From NCBI RefSeq assembly GCF_003470665.1, contig NZ_QRJZ01000002.1, forward strand, positions 62,001-126,000: 64,000 nt of DNA, read 5' to 3'. Below, one piece after another: positions 32,302-41,014 of this stretch. Both the position numbers and the translations under genes were made by a program. Each line of letters opens with the position of its first letter. Position 1 is the first letter of the stretch. The notes under the pieces are model-generated. The model saw nothing but the letters and a program-made list of their open reading frames with translations. It searched no databases and had not been told where the DNA came from. The stretch comes from Collinsella sp. AM17-1. Lineage in GTDB: Bacteria; Actinomycetota; Coriobacteriia; Coriobacteriales; Coriobacteriaceae.

Positions 32302-34305
32302 ATGGCTAAGTTTGACATCATCGCCGCGACCGGTTGCCCGACCGGCATTGCGCACACCTTCATGGCGAAGGAGGCGCTGGAGAAGGCAGCTGCCGAGCGA
32401 GGTCTGACCATTAAGGTCGAGACTCATGGCCAGGTCGGTGTCGAGAACGAGCTCACCAAGAGCGAGATCGCCGGTGCCAAGGCCGTCGTCGTCGCAGCCG
32501 ATAAGGATGTCCAGGCTGAGCGTTTCGCCGGTAAGCCCATGGTTTCCGTCGGTGTTTCCAAGGCCCTGTCCGTCGAGGCCGCCGGAAAGCTGATCGACCG
32601 CGCGCTCGCCGCCAAGGGCGACGACACGGTTGCCGCTGGCGCCGATGTCGAGGACGAGGTCGAGGAGAAGGAGTCCATCGGTCACGTCATCTACAAGCAC
32701 CTCATGAACGGCGTCAGCCACATGCTGGTCTTCGTCGTTGCCGGTGGTGTTCTGACCGCCATTTCGTTCCTGTGGGGCATCACGTCCTTTGATTCGACGG
32801 CTGCCGACTACAACAGCTTTGCCGCGATGCTCAAGATTATCGGCGGTATCGCCATGAACCTCATGGTTCCGGTGCTCTCCGCCTACATCGCCGAGTCTAT
32901 CGGCAAGCGCCCGGCGCTCGTCCCCGGTTTCGTCGCCGGTATGATTGCCATCCAGGGTCTGCCCGTTAACGCCGATACTGGCATGATCGACGCTGGAGGC
33001 TCGGGTGTGGGCTTTGGCTTCCTGGGCGGCATCGTCGGCGGCTTCCTCGCTGGCTATGTCATCCTGCTGCTCGAGAAGGTTTTCTCTAAAATTCCCGCGA
33101 GCCTTAATGGCCTGAAGGCAATCTTCCTTTATCCGCTGTGCTCTACCGCCATCGTCGGCCTAGTCATGCTCGGTATTTCCGGCCCCATGGCTGCCATTAA
33201 CCAGGGCATGATGGATTTCCTGCAGAGCCTCGGTAACTCCGGTCCGGTGATCCTTGGCCTGGCCATCGGCTGCATGTGCGCATTTGACATGGGCGGCCCG
33301 GTCAACAAGGCTGCTTACGCTACTGGCACCTTCCTGCTCGGTACCGCTCTCGAAGCTGGCGTCGGCACCGAGACCTACAACTTCGGCACCAACTTCATGG
33401 CTGCCGTCTCCGCCGCTTGCATCGTTCCGCCGCTGATCACCACCTTCGCCGTCGTTGTCGGCAAGAAGTACTTCAGCCAGGAGGATCATGACGCCGGTAT
33501 CGTCAACCTTATCCTTGGTTGCACCCACATCACCGAGGGCGCCATTCCGTTCATGACCAAGAACATCTGGCCCGTCATGCCCATCATGATGGTCGGTTCT
33601 TCCATCGCTTCCATCTTGACCATCTTCTTCAACGTTCACGATCCGGCGCCTCACGGCGGCTTCCTGGTCCTGCCCGTTGTCGAGAACGGCCCGCAGTGGG
33701 TCCTCGCGATCCTCATCGGCGCCGTGGTCGGTGGCATCCTGTTCGTGGCCTTCAAGAAGTACGACTTCGAGAAGAATCAGAAGGCCGCTCCTGTAGCCAA
33801 GCCGGTTGAGGCTTCCAAGGCCGCTGCTGTCGAGGCTCCCAAGGCCGAGGCTGCCGACTTCGTGAAGGTCGAGAACGTCTTTGTCGCCGAGGACTTCGCT
33901 TCTCGTGACGAGGCCCTGAGCTTTGTCTCCAACCAGGCTGTCAAGGCCGGTATCGCCGGCGACGCCGACGCCGTGATGAACGCCTTCCTGGCCCGCGAGG
34001 CCGAGGGCACCACGGGCATGATGGAGGGCTTCGCCATCCCGCATGCCAAGTCCGACGCCATTACCGAGGCTGCCGTCATCGTCGTCAAGGACGAGTCCGG
34101 CGTGACCGGTTGGGACACCATGGACGGCGCTCCCGTCAACGTGGCCATCGCCCTGCTCATCCCGGGCGCTCAGGCTGGCACCACGCACCTCAAGATCCTG
34201 TCCAAGGTCGCCGAGGCGCTCATGGACGAGGACTTCCGTGCCACCGTCAAGGGTTCCACCGACGCCGCCGAGATCGCTAAGACGATCAACGCCCGCCTGG
34301 TCTAA
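32302..34305 (+). CDS. fruA: PTS fructose transporter, fused IIB-IIC-IIA
   Basis: A 667-residue fused permease of the fructose-mannitol PTS family, which imports a hexose and phosphorylates it. IIB comes first, with the phosphorylated cysteine at residue 12 in ATGCPTGIAHT. The IIC membrane domain spans about 125-490 (MLVFVVAGGVLTAISFLWG, GGPVNKAAYA, HITEGAIPF). An Ala/Lys/Pro linker follows, then IIA with the active His581 in AIPHAKS. The IIB-IIC-IIA order is a less common permutation of FruA. AAGGAGGG precedes the ATG. HPr, enzyme I and two kinases follow, so the whole relay is local. Fructose is inferred. Confidence 0.93.
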   Translation: MAKFDIIAATGCPTGIAHTFMAKEALEKAAAERGLTIKVETHGQVGVENELTKSEIAGAKAVVVAADKDVQAERFAGKPMVSVGVSKALSVEAAGKLIDRALAAKGDDTVAAGADVEDEVEEKESIGHVIYKHLMNGVSHMLVFVVAGGVLTAISFLWGITSFDSTAADYNSFAAMLKIIGGIAMNLMVPVLSAYIAESIGKRPALVPGFVAGMIAIQGLPVNADTGMIDAGGSGVGFGFLGGIVGGFLAGYVILLLEKVFSKIPASLNGLKAIFLYPLCSTAIVGLVMLGISGPMAAINQGMMDFLQSLGNSGPVILGLAIGCMCAFDMGGPVNKAAYATGTFLLGTALEAGVGTETYNFGTNFMAAVSAACIVPPLITTFAVVVGKKYFSQEDHDAGIVNLILGCTHITEGAIPFMTKNIWPVMPIMMVGSSIASILTIFFNVHDPAPHGGFLVLPVVENGPQWVLAILIGAVVGGILFVAFKKYDFEKNQKAAPVAKPVEASKAAAVEAPKAEAADFVKVENVFVAEDFASRDEALSFVSNQAVKAGIAGDADAVMNAFLAREAEGTTGMMEGFAIPHAKSDAITEAAVIVVKDESGVTGWDTMDGAPVNVAIALLIPGAQAGTTHLKILSKVAEALMDEDFRATVKGSTDAAEIAKTINARLV

Positions 34306-34342
34306 TCCAGCAGTCAGCGATTAATATCGCCCCCTGTAAAAG

Positions 34343-34375
34343 GGCGGAGACCCTCACCAGGGCCTCCGCCTTTTT
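34343..34375 (+). terminator. Terminator of the PTS permease gene
   Basis: GGCGGAG-CCC pairs with GGG-CTCCGCC, followed by TTTTT. Confidence 0.92.
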
Positions 34376-34544
34376 CATCCCTACTCGGCACTTAGGGACG
34401 TTCCTTTTCTGCCGGCAGTTTGGGACAGTCCTCAGTCCACAAGAGGGTATAGATAGGCTCCATCAACTAGATCAACCAGGCGAACAAAAAAATAGCCAGA
34501 ATTCCGTTCGCACGATATTGCTCTGGACCGACCGAGTTTCCGCA

Positions 34545-34696
34545 GCTTGCTCGCCCACAGGGGGCCGGGCGCGGGCTGTGAGATTTATCGCGAGTTCCGC
34601 ACGAGCCGAAGAGCACTTAATGTGCTCTTCGTGCGAGCAGGACTGTAGAGCAGGAAATCTCACAGCCCGCGCCCGGCCCCCTGTGGGCGAGCAAGC
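34545..34696. repeat. Perfect 42-bp inverted repeat with inner hairpin
   Basis: The arms 34545-34586 and 34655-34696 are perfect reverse complements (starting GCTTGCTCGCCCACAGGGGG). Inside, GAAGAGCAC / GTGCTCTTC plus CGCAC / GTGCG form a second stem with a 5-nt bulge. No open reading frame, T-tract or known terminal motif explains it. The preceding 34376-34544 holds no gene; its start carries the string TTAGGGACGTTCC and TTTGGGACAGTCC, two similar GGGAC units of unknown meaning. Confidence 0.9.
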
Positions 34697-34834
34697 GGAC
34701 GACAAACACATCTGTCCAACAATTCGTGCGAAACACAATGAAAAACCGTTTGATGTGAGTTAATATAAACAACGTCGTGAATCTGACTCCTGCCACATGC
34801 ATGACAGGGGTTAAACACAAAAAAGGAGTCAACT

Positions 34835-35098
34835 ATGGTTTCTGAGAAGGCTACCCTCGTTAATCCTCAGGGTCTGCACATGCGTCCGGCTGGTCTGTTC
34901 GCCTCCACCATGGGCAAGTACGCCTGTGACGTGACGGTCGTCACCCCCGAGAAGGAGGTCAACGGCAAGTCCCCGATGGCCCTCATGGCTGCTGGTATCC
35001 CCTGCGGCACCGAGGTCGAGGTCAAGTGCGACGGCGCCGACGAGGCCGAGGCTCTGGCTGCTGCCATCGAGCTCATCAAGAGCGGTCTTGGCGAGTAG
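34835..35098 (+). CDS. ptsH: Phosphocarrier protein HPr
   Basis: An 87-residue HPr that carries phosphate from enzyme I to the sugar permeases. The active His15 is in PQGLHMRPAG and the regulatory Ser46 is in NGKSPMALMAAGI, so control by an HPr kinase is possible, although no hprK is in the window. AAAGGAG precedes the ATG. A hairpin between ptsH and ptsI may allow more HPr than enzyme I to be made. Confidence 0.96.
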   Translation: MVSEKATLVNPQGLHMRPAGLFASTMGKYACDVTVVTPEKEVNGKSPMALMAAGIPCGTEVEVKCDGADEAEALAAAIELIKSGLGE

Positions 35099-35143
35099 AA
35101 CTCAAACGGGTCGCATGTTGAACAACTAAGTTCATATTTGGGG

Positions 35144-35180
35144 GCGCAGTGACCTGTCTTAAGGTAGCTGCGCTCTTTTG
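35144..35180 (+). terminator. Hairpin between ptsH and ptsI
   Basis: GCGCAG..ACC pairs with GGT..CTGCGC, followed by TCTTTTG. It has terminator form and may partially end transcription after ptsH. Confidence 0.65.
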
Positions 35181-35225
35181 TCATGGATATGGCAAAACGC
35201 TTTATCACATGACACGGAGAGAGGA

Positions 35226-36935
35226 ATGGGAATGTATCAGGGAGTCAACGCTTCCGAGGGCATCGGTATCGGCACCGTCATGGTCGCCGTCGATCCCGAC
35301 TTGACGTTTGAGCCGCACGAGGTTGCTGATTCGGCAGCAGAGAAGGAGCGCTATCAGACCGCTCTTTCGGTCTTCTGCGAGAAGACCCAGGCTCAGGCCG
35401 ACCACATGAAGGAGACGGTGGGCGAGGCCGAGGCCGAGATCATGAGCGGACACATTGTCCTGGCTCAGGATCCGGGCATGACCGACGCCATCAACGCCGC
35501 CATTGATGGCGGCACCTGCGCCGAGCAGGCGCTCATGGACACCTCGACCATGTTCGAGAACATGTTCCTGTCCATGGACGATGAGATGTTCCGTCTGCGC
35601 GCGGCCGACATCGCCGACATCCGCACCGGTATTCTGGCCGAGCTGCTGGGCAAGGAGGTCGTCGACCTTTCCGTCCTGCCCGAGAACACCGTCGTTGTCG
35701 TGCACGACCTCACGCCGTCCATGACCGCCACGATCGATAAGGCCCACGTTGCCGGTATCGTCACCGAGACTGGTGGCCGCACGTCGCACTCCGCAATCAT
35801 TGCGCGCGCCCTCGAGATCCCGGCTGTCCTTTCGGTTTCCAACAGCTGCACCGCACTGCGCAACGGCATGACCGTTGTCGTCGACGGTGGCAAGGGTGTC
35901 GTCGAGGCCGATCCCGATGAGGAGACGCTCGCCGCTTACACTGCCAAGGCCGAGGCTTTCGCTGCCGAGAAGGCGGCTCTCGAGGCCTTCCGCGGCAAGC
36001 CGTCCGTGACTGCCGACGGCATCAAGAAGATTATTGCCTGCAACATCGGCAACCCCGATGACGTGCCCAACGCGCTCGATCACGATGCCGAGGCTATCGG
36101 CCTGTTCCGTTCCGAGTTCCTGTTCATGGATTCTGCTGAGCTTCCTTCCGAGGAGGAGCAGTTCAACGCCTACCGTAAGGTCGCCAGCGCGCTCAAGGGC
36201 GCTCCGGTCATCATCCGCACGCTCGATGTGGGTGGCGACAAGGAGATTCCGTACCTGCACATGGTCAAGGAAGAGAACCCCTTCATGGGCTTCCGCGCCG
36301 TGCGTTACTGCCTGGCCAACCCCGACCAGTACAAGGTCCAGCTCCGCGCCCTGCTGCGCGCCAGCGCCTTCGGTGACGTCAAGATTATGATCCCGCTCGT
36401 CACCTGCGTCGAGGAAGTCTTGGCTGTCAAGGAGCTCGTCGAGCAGTGCAAGACCGAGCTGACCGAAGAGGGTCGCAAGTTCAACGAGAACATCGAGGTC
36501 GGCATCATGGTCGAGACGCCTGCAGCCTCGCTGCTCGCTGACCGCCTGGCCGAGGTCGCCGACTTCTTCTCCATCGGCACCAACGACCTGATCGGCTACA
36601 CCATGTGCGCCGACCGTGGCAACGACACCATCTCCAACTTGTACCAGGTTTACTATCCCGCCGTGCTCCGCTCGCTCAAGAACATCATCGAGAGCGGCGT
36701 GAAGGCCGGCATCATGGTCGGCATGTGCGGCGAGGCCGCTGCCGATCCGTTGCTCGAGCCGCTGCTGATCAGCTGGGGCCTGGAGGAGTTCTCGATGAGC
36801 GCTCCGTCGATCCTGCGCGCCCGCAAGACCATCAGCCAGTGGACCAAGGCCGAGTGTGACGAGCTCGCCGAGAAGGCGCTCGCCTGCAACACCGCCGCCG
36901 AGGTCAAGGCACTGCTCGAGTCCGCAGCTCGCTAA
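35226..36935 (+). CDS. ptsI: Phosphoenolpyruvate-protein phosphotransferase (enzyme I)
   Basis: A 569-residue enzyme I that transfers phosphate from phosphoenolpyruvate to HPr. The phosphorylated histidine lies in TGGRTSHSAIIARALEIPAV (about residue 188), and the C-terminal PEP-binding barrel shows FRSEFLFM, EENPFMGFRAVRYCL and a closing GMCGEAAADP. GGAGAGAGGA lies upstream; ATG 35232 (MYQGVNASEG) is an equally good start and fits the family N-terminus slightly better. Confidence 0.96.
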   Translation: MGMYQGVNASEGIGIGTVMVAVDPDLTFEPHEVADSAAEKERYQTALSVFCEKTQAQADHMKETVGEAEAEIMSGHIVLAQDPGMTDAINAAIDGGTCAEQALMDTSTMFENMFLSMDDEMFRLRAADIADIRTGILAELLGKEVVDLSVLPENTVVVVHDLTPSMTATIDKAHVAGIVTETGGRTSHSAIIARALEIPAVLSVSNSCTALRNGMTVVVDGGKGVVEADPDEETLAAYTAKAEAFAAEKAALEAFRGKPSVTADGIKKIIACNIGNPDDVPNALDHDAEAIGLFRSEFLFMDSAELPSEEEQFNAYRKVASALKGAPVIIRTLDVGGDKEIPYLHMVKEENPFMGFRAVRYCLANPDQYKVQLRALLRASAFGDVKIMIPLVTCVEEVLAVKELVEQCKTELTEEGRKFNENIEVGIMVETPAASLLADRLAEVADFFSIGTNDLIGYTMCADRGNDTISNLYQVYYPAVLRSLKNIIESGVKAGIMVGMCGEAAADPLLEPLLISWGLEEFSMSAPSILRARKTISQWTKAECDELAEKALACNTAAEVKALLESAAR

Positions 36936-36952
36936 TTTGGTATCAGAGGTAA

Positions 36953-36982
36953 CCGCGTGGTTGGAATGGGCCGGCCACGCGG
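36953..36982 (+). other. Stem-loop in the leader of the first PfkB kinase
   Basis: CCGCGTGG and CCACGCGG form an 8-bp stem with a 14-nt loop between ptsI and the kinase gene. There is no T-tract, so it is more likely an mRNA stability or processing element than a terminator. Confidence 0.4.
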
Positions 36983-37009
36983 CCCTCACATATACAGGGG
37001 GTACTGTAA

Positions 37010-37942
37010 ATGTTCTACACGCTAACCGCTAACCCGGCTGTCGACATGACGGTTTCGAGCTCTCCGCTCGAGCCCGACGAGAACGTCCGCACCGGCTCGG
37101 CCAGCTACACGGCCAACGGCAAGGGCCTCGACGTGTCCTTCGCCTTTAAGAAGATGGGCGTCGATACCGTCGCGCTCGGCTTCTTCGCCGGCTTCACGGG
37201 CAAGTTTATCGTCGAGGAGGTCATGAACCTGGGTTGCCTCTGCCGCCCGGTCTGGACCGACGGTATCACGCGCATCAACACCTACGTCAACGATGGCCAG
37301 CACGAGTACGGCATCCTGAACCCCGGTGCTCCGATCACGCCGCAGCATCAGGAGGAGCTCTACAACATCCTGGACACCGCGGGCGACCTTGAGTGCCTGA
37401 TCGTCTCCGGCTCCGTGCCTCCCAAAGCTACGCCCGACTTCCTGGCTCAGGTCATGGAGCACGCTCAGGCCCGTGGCGCCGACGTCGTCCTGGACCTGTC
37501 CTCCGACAAGCTCAAGGAGCTCGCTCACAAGAAGCCGCTGCTCATCAAGCCGAACCATCACGAGATGAAGGCTATCTTCGGTGTGCCGGTCGACACCGAC
37601 GACGAGGTCCGCGTTGCCATGAAGCTGGCTCACGAGGCCGGCGTCCAGAACGTGCTGCTCACCCGTGGTAGCCGCGGTGACGCTTACTTCTCCAACGGCG
37701 AGGACATCTGGTATGCCAAGCGTGAGTTCAACATCAAGCTGGTCTCTTCCGTCTGCGCCGGCGACTGCACCCTCGCTGCGTTCCTGCACAAGTGGTACAG
37801 GGATCGCGACAACGTCGAGGAGGCCATGAAGCTCGCTATGGCCACCGGCGCCAACGTTGCCGAGTCCGTCGGCATTGGCGACTTCGGTCACGTTGACGAG
37901 TACAGCAAGCGTGTTGCTGTTCGCAAGCTCGATCGTCAGTAA
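37010..37942 (+). CDS. pfkB: PfkB-family 1-phosphofructokinase, copy 1
   Basis: A 310-residue sugar kinase of the 1-phosphofructokinase/tagatose-6-phosphate kinase group. YTLTANPAVDMTV is the N-terminal motif and NGKGLDVSFAFKKMG the substrate loop, where the usual GKGINVS has Asp for Asn. The catalytic Asp is in SVCAGDCTLAAF, where the normal GAGD is CAGD. It should turn fructose-1-phosphate into fructose-1,6-bisphosphate, matching the upstream PTS. Binding site GGGGG is only moderate. It is followed by a strong terminator and then a paralogue. Confidence 0.85.
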   Translation: MFYTLTANPAVDMTVSSSPLEPDENVRTGSASYTANGKGLDVSFAFKKMGVDTVALGFFAGFTGKFIVEEVMNLGCLCRPVWTDGITRINTYVNDGQHEYGILNPGAPITPQHQEELYNILDTAGDLECLIVSGSVPPKATPDFLAQVMEHAQARGADVVLDLSSDKLKELAHKKPLLIKPNHHEMKAIFGVPVDTDDEVRVAMKLAHEAGVQNVLLTRGSRGDAYFSNGEDIWYAKREFNIKLVSSVCAGDCTLAAFLHKWYRDRDNVEEAMKLAMATGANVAESVGIGDFGHVDEYSKRVAVRKLDRQ

Positions 37943-37971
37943 TCGAAACGCGACATATTCGCGCGCATGCG

Positions 37972-38003
37972 GCGCCCCGGTTTCGGCCGGGGCGCCTTTT
38001 TTG
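37972..38003 (+). terminator. Terminator between the two PfkB kinase genes
   Basis: GGCGCCCCGG and CCGGGGCGCC form a 10-bp stem with a TTTCGG loop, then T6. The two kinases therefore have separate transcript ends. Confidence 0.95.
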
Positions 38004-38131
38004 TTCTGTCATGGGGGAGACATGTTCTGCCGTACTTCATCGCTTCCACACCGTTCACCGAGTTGTTGTAGCCTTTTATCGATGCGTGGAATATACTTTC
38101 ATTAACTCGTTGCCTTGTGAAAGGAACATTC

Positions 38132-39064
38132 ATGATTTATACGCTCACTGCAAATCCTGCCATTGACTACAACATCGCCTGCGACGGCCTTTCGGCCAAC
38201 ACCGTCACCCGCACGCGTAACGCGGTCTACACGCCCAACGGCAAGGGCCTCAACGTCTCGTTCACCCTCGATCACTACGGCGTCGACACCACAATCCTGG
38301 GCTTTTTTGCCGGCTTCTCGGGCGAGTTCATCGTCAAGGGCGCCGAGGCCCTGGGCGTGCCCGTCAAGCCCGTGTGGACCGACGGCATTACGCGCGTCAA
38401 CGTCTTCCTCAACGCCGGTCCCGATACCGAGTACAACATGGTCAACGCCGGTGCCGCCATCAACGAGGCCAACGAGCAGGAGATGTTTGAGCTCATCGAT
38501 TCACTCGACGATATGACCTGCCTGGTCATCAGCGGCTCGCTGCCTCCCAACACCTCCGAGGGTTTCCTGGCCGAGGTGCTTCGCCGTGTTAAGGCAAAGG
38601 GCGCCGAGTTCGTGCTCGATATCTCGAGCCATCAGCTGGCCGACCTTATTGCCATGGAGCCGTTGCTCATTAAGCCCAACGACGACGAGCTGCTCGACAT
38701 CTTTGGCATTAAGGTGAGCGGTGGCGACGACGAGTCTGTCAAGGGCGCGATGGCCGAGCTGCATGCCAAGGGCGCCAAGAACGTGTTGCTGACCCTCGGC
38801 GGTGCCGGTGCATACTTCTCCAACGGGGAGCACATCTGGTTTGCCAAGCGCACCTTCGACGTCAAGCTGCTGTCGACGGTCTGCGCCGGCGATTCCTCGC
38901 TGGCCGCTTTCCTGTCCGTGTGGCACGACGCTCCCGAGCGCGTCGAGGACGCCCTGCGCCTCTCGATGGCCACCGGCGCCAACGTGGTCGAGTGCCCGGG
39001 CCTGGGCGACTTTGCCAAGGTCGATGAGTATCAGAAGGGCATTGCCATCCGTCAGGTCTGCTAG
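38132..39064 (+). CDS. pfkB: PfkB-family 1-phosphofructokinase, copy 2
   Basis: A 310-residue paralogue of the preceding kinase, with matching blocks throughout (YTLTANPAIDYN, NGKGLNVSFTL, PVWTDGITRVN, SGSLPPNTSEGF, STVCAGDSSLAAF). Here the substrate loop keeps the standard Asn. The enzyme most likely phosphorylates fructose-1-phosphate or a related hexose phosphate. ATG 38132 has AAAGGA about 7 nt upstream. It follows a terminator and has its own TATACT-like -10 at 38092-38097, so it is probably transcribed on its own. Confidence 0.87.
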   Translation: MIYTLTANPAIDYNIACDGLSANTVTRTRNAVYTPNGKGLNVSFTLDHYGVDTTILGFFAGFSGEFIVKGAEALGVPVKPVWTDGITRVNVFLNAGPDTEYNMVNAGAAINEANEQEMFELIDSLDDMTCLVISGSLPPNTSEGFLAEVLRRVKAKGAEFVLDISSHQLADLIAMEPLLIKPNDDELLDIFGIKVSGGDDESVKGAMAELHAKGAKNVLLTLGGAGAYFSNGEHIWFAKRTFDVKLLSTVCAGDSSLAAFLSVWHDAPERVEDALRLSMATGANVVECPGLGDFAKVDEYQKGIAIRQVC

Positions 39065-39098
39065 CGCAACGTACGGGCCTTGGTTTCTTGCTTTGTTG

Positions 39099-39135
39099 AG
39101 CACCCGTCTCGGATTACCGAGGCGGGTGCTTTTTC
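39099..39135 (+). terminator. Terminator of the second PfkB gene
   Basis: AGCACCCGTCTCGG and CCGAGGCGGGTGCT form a near-perfect 14-bp stem with an ATTA loop, followed by TTTTTC. Confidence 0.93.
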
Positions 39136-39265
39136 ATTTTGGTAGCCGAGGACTTGGCACTCAATCACGCGAGATGTGGGTTCGCGTGTGCGCCCGCTCT
39201 CGTTTCTTGCTAGACTTCTTGGGAACCGTCAATCGATACGCCCGCAAGTGCAGGAGGCCACAGGA

Positions 39266-40660
39266 ATGTGCAATGTTTCGCTTAACGCTACGCAGCCGTC
39301 AGCCGCCTCTCTGCGCGTGTTGCGAGCCCTCGAGGATGCCGGTCTTGAGGCCTGGTATGTTGGCGGTTGGGTGCGTGACGCGCTGATGGGATGCCCCAGC
39401 CACGATGTAGATATGTGCTGCAGCGGCCTGTGGCAGGAGTCCAAAGAGGCGCTCGAAGCGGCTGATATTGCCGTGGTTGAGTCGGGCATTAAATTTGGCG
39501 GCATCACCGCCATTTGCGATGGCGAGCGCATTGAGGTCACCACCTATCGCCTGGACGGCTTCTATACCGATGGGCGCCATCCTCAGAGTGTGGAGCGTGC
39601 CGCTTCGCTCGAGGACGATCTGGCGCGTCGTGACTTTACCGTTAATGCCATGGCCTGGCATCCCGAGTGCGGGCTTGTCGACCGCTACGACGGCCAGGGT
39701 GATCTGGAGCGAAAGCTGATTCGTGCCGTCGGCAATCCCAAGCGCCGCTTTAACGAGGATGCCCTGCGCATGCTGCGTGCGGTGCGTTTTGCCTGCCGCC
39801 TGGACTTTGTGATTGAGCCCGAGACTAAGCGCGCCCTTGCCGAGTGCGCGCCGCAGCTCGATGCCGTGGCGCGCGAGCGCGTGGGTATTGAGCTCGAGGG
39901 TATCCTTTCGACCGGCCACGGGGGAGACGCCATGCTGCGCTACCCCGAGCTCATCTGCGCCGCCGTACCAGAGCTTGCGCCGGCTCGTGGGTTTGACCAG
40001 CGCAGTGTCTATCATGCGTTTAACGTCTACGAGCATATCGCCCGTGTGCTGACGGTGGCGGGGGAGTTGGCGCTGTGCGACGGCGTTACACCCTCAATGA
40101 GCCTTATGTGGGCGGCGTTTTTGCACGATGTGTCCAAGCCCGAGTGTTTCACGGTCGATCACGCCGGCAGCGGACACTTCTACGGTCATCCCGAGCTCGG
40201 CGCCAAGAAAGCGCGCGTCATTATGGATCGCCTGGCGCTCTCGCACGACCTGGTGCGCGACGTGTGCCTGCTCATCAAATATCACGACAAGCCGCTGCGC
40301 CCCGAGCGCTCCTGCCTGCTCAATATGATGCGCGCGCTTTCGGGCGAGGGCGTCGACACGCCGCGTTTGATGGACGAGCTCATGGATCTTAAGCGTGCTG
40401 ACACACTTGGCAAGGCCCCGTCGTGCTTCTATTACGTTGAGACGATTGAGGAGATGCGCGCGATGGCGCACGAGCTGCTGAAGGCGGGGGAGCCCTATAC
40501 GCTCAAGATGCTCGCCATCAACGGCAGCGACCTGATCCGTGCCGGAGTCAAGCCCGGGCCGGAACTGGGGCAGCTACTCAACTCCGCCCTCGACGCCGTG
40601 ATCGAAGACAACATCCCCAACGAGCGCGAAGCTCTTTTGGTCCATCTCAACTTGAATTAG
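39266..40660 (+). CDS. cca: CCA tRNA nucleotidyltransferase
   Basis: A 464-residue class II nucleotidyltransferase that adds or repairs the CCA end of tRNAs. WYVGGWVRDALMG and the metal site HDVDM are in the head, RRDFTVNAMAWH and the flexible-loop neighbourhood EDALRMLRAVRFACRL follow, and an HD-type domain with AAFLHDVSKPECF sits at about residue 290. ATG 39266 has AGGAGG 8 nt upstream; the longer open frame is not used. The next gene down is a tRNA that already encodes CCA, so this enzyme's role there would be repair. Confidence 0.94.
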   Translation: MCNVSLNATQPSAASLRVLRALEDAGLEAWYVGGWVRDALMGCPSHDVDMCCSGLWQESKEALEAADIAVVESGIKFGGITAICDGERIEVTTYRLDGFYTDGRHPQSVERAASLEDDLARRDFTVNAMAWHPECGLVDRYDGQGDLERKLIRAVGNPKRRFNEDALRMLRAVRFACRLDFVIEPETKRALAECAPQLDAVARERVGIELEGILSTGHGGDAMLRYPELICAAVPELAPARGFDQRSVYHAFNVYEHIARVLTVAGELALCDGVTPSMSLMWAAFLHDVSKPECFTVDHAGSGHFYGHPELGAKKARVIMDRLALSHDLVRDVCLLIKYHDKPLRPERSCLLNMMRALSGEGVDTPRLMDELMDLKRADTLGKAPSCFYYVETIEEMRAMAHELLKAGEPYTLKMLAINGSDLIRAGVKPGPELGQLLNSALDAVIEDNIPNEREALLVHLNLN

Positions 40661-40724
40661 CTACCCAGTTAACCTGTGTGTTCCATAACCTGCCGACAAT
40701 TTTTCGGCAATTTGGAATTTCTTC

Positions 40725-40753
40725 TTGCGCTGATGATTTTTGTCCCGTAATAT
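40725..40753 (+). promoter_or_regulatory. Promoter of tRNA-Glu
   Basis: TTGCGC (40725-40730) and TAATAT (40748-40753) are separated by exactly 17 nt, 35 nt upstream of the tRNA. A weak hairpin (TGCCGA / TCGGCA) that may end cca transcription lies before it at about 40691-40710. Confidence 0.7.
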
Positions 40754-40787
40754 ATTTCCTCGCAGCACGGCAGTGCAGATGTCATGT

Positions 40788-40864
40788 GGCCCGTTCGTCT
40801 AGCGGTTTAGGACGCCGCCCTCTCAAGGCGGAGATCACCAGTTCGAATCTGGTACGGGCTACCA
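40788..40864 (+). tRNA. tRNA-Glu (anticodon CTC)
   Basis: A complete cloverleaf: acceptor GGCCCGT / ACGGGCT with a G-U end pair, D arm with AGCGGTTTAGGA, anticodon stem CCGCC / GGCGG with loop CTCTCAA (anticodon CTC, reads GAG), and T arm ACCAG / CTGGT with loop TTCGAAT. The 3' CCA is encoded at 40862-40864. GAG is by far the commoner Glu codon in the genes here. Confidence 0.97.
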
Positions 40865-40875
40865 CGCATCTGATA

Positions 40876-40910
40876 CCCGGACTTCCCATGGAAGGCCGGG
40901 TTTTTTATTT
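40876..40910 (+). terminator. Terminator of tRNA-Glu
   Basis: CCCGG-CTTCC and GGAAG-CCGGG form a stem over CAT, followed by TTTTTTATTTT. Confidence 0.93.
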
Positions 40911-41014
40911 TCAAACAACCGTCTGCAATTCCCGTTTGAACCAGAGCTTTGCGTTCTGCTTATGGTCCTTGCGGGTACAATATCCAAGATATTTTGACTG
41001 TTAGAAGGAGTCTC

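Noticed and set aside
34545-34696. Possible CRISPR repeat unit
   Set aside because: It is a single inverted repeat, not a series of direct repeats with spacers; no cas genes in the window.
35205-36989. 594-codon minus-strand frame over ptsI
   Set aside because: Complete overlap with a canonical enzyme I gene, no recognisable domain.
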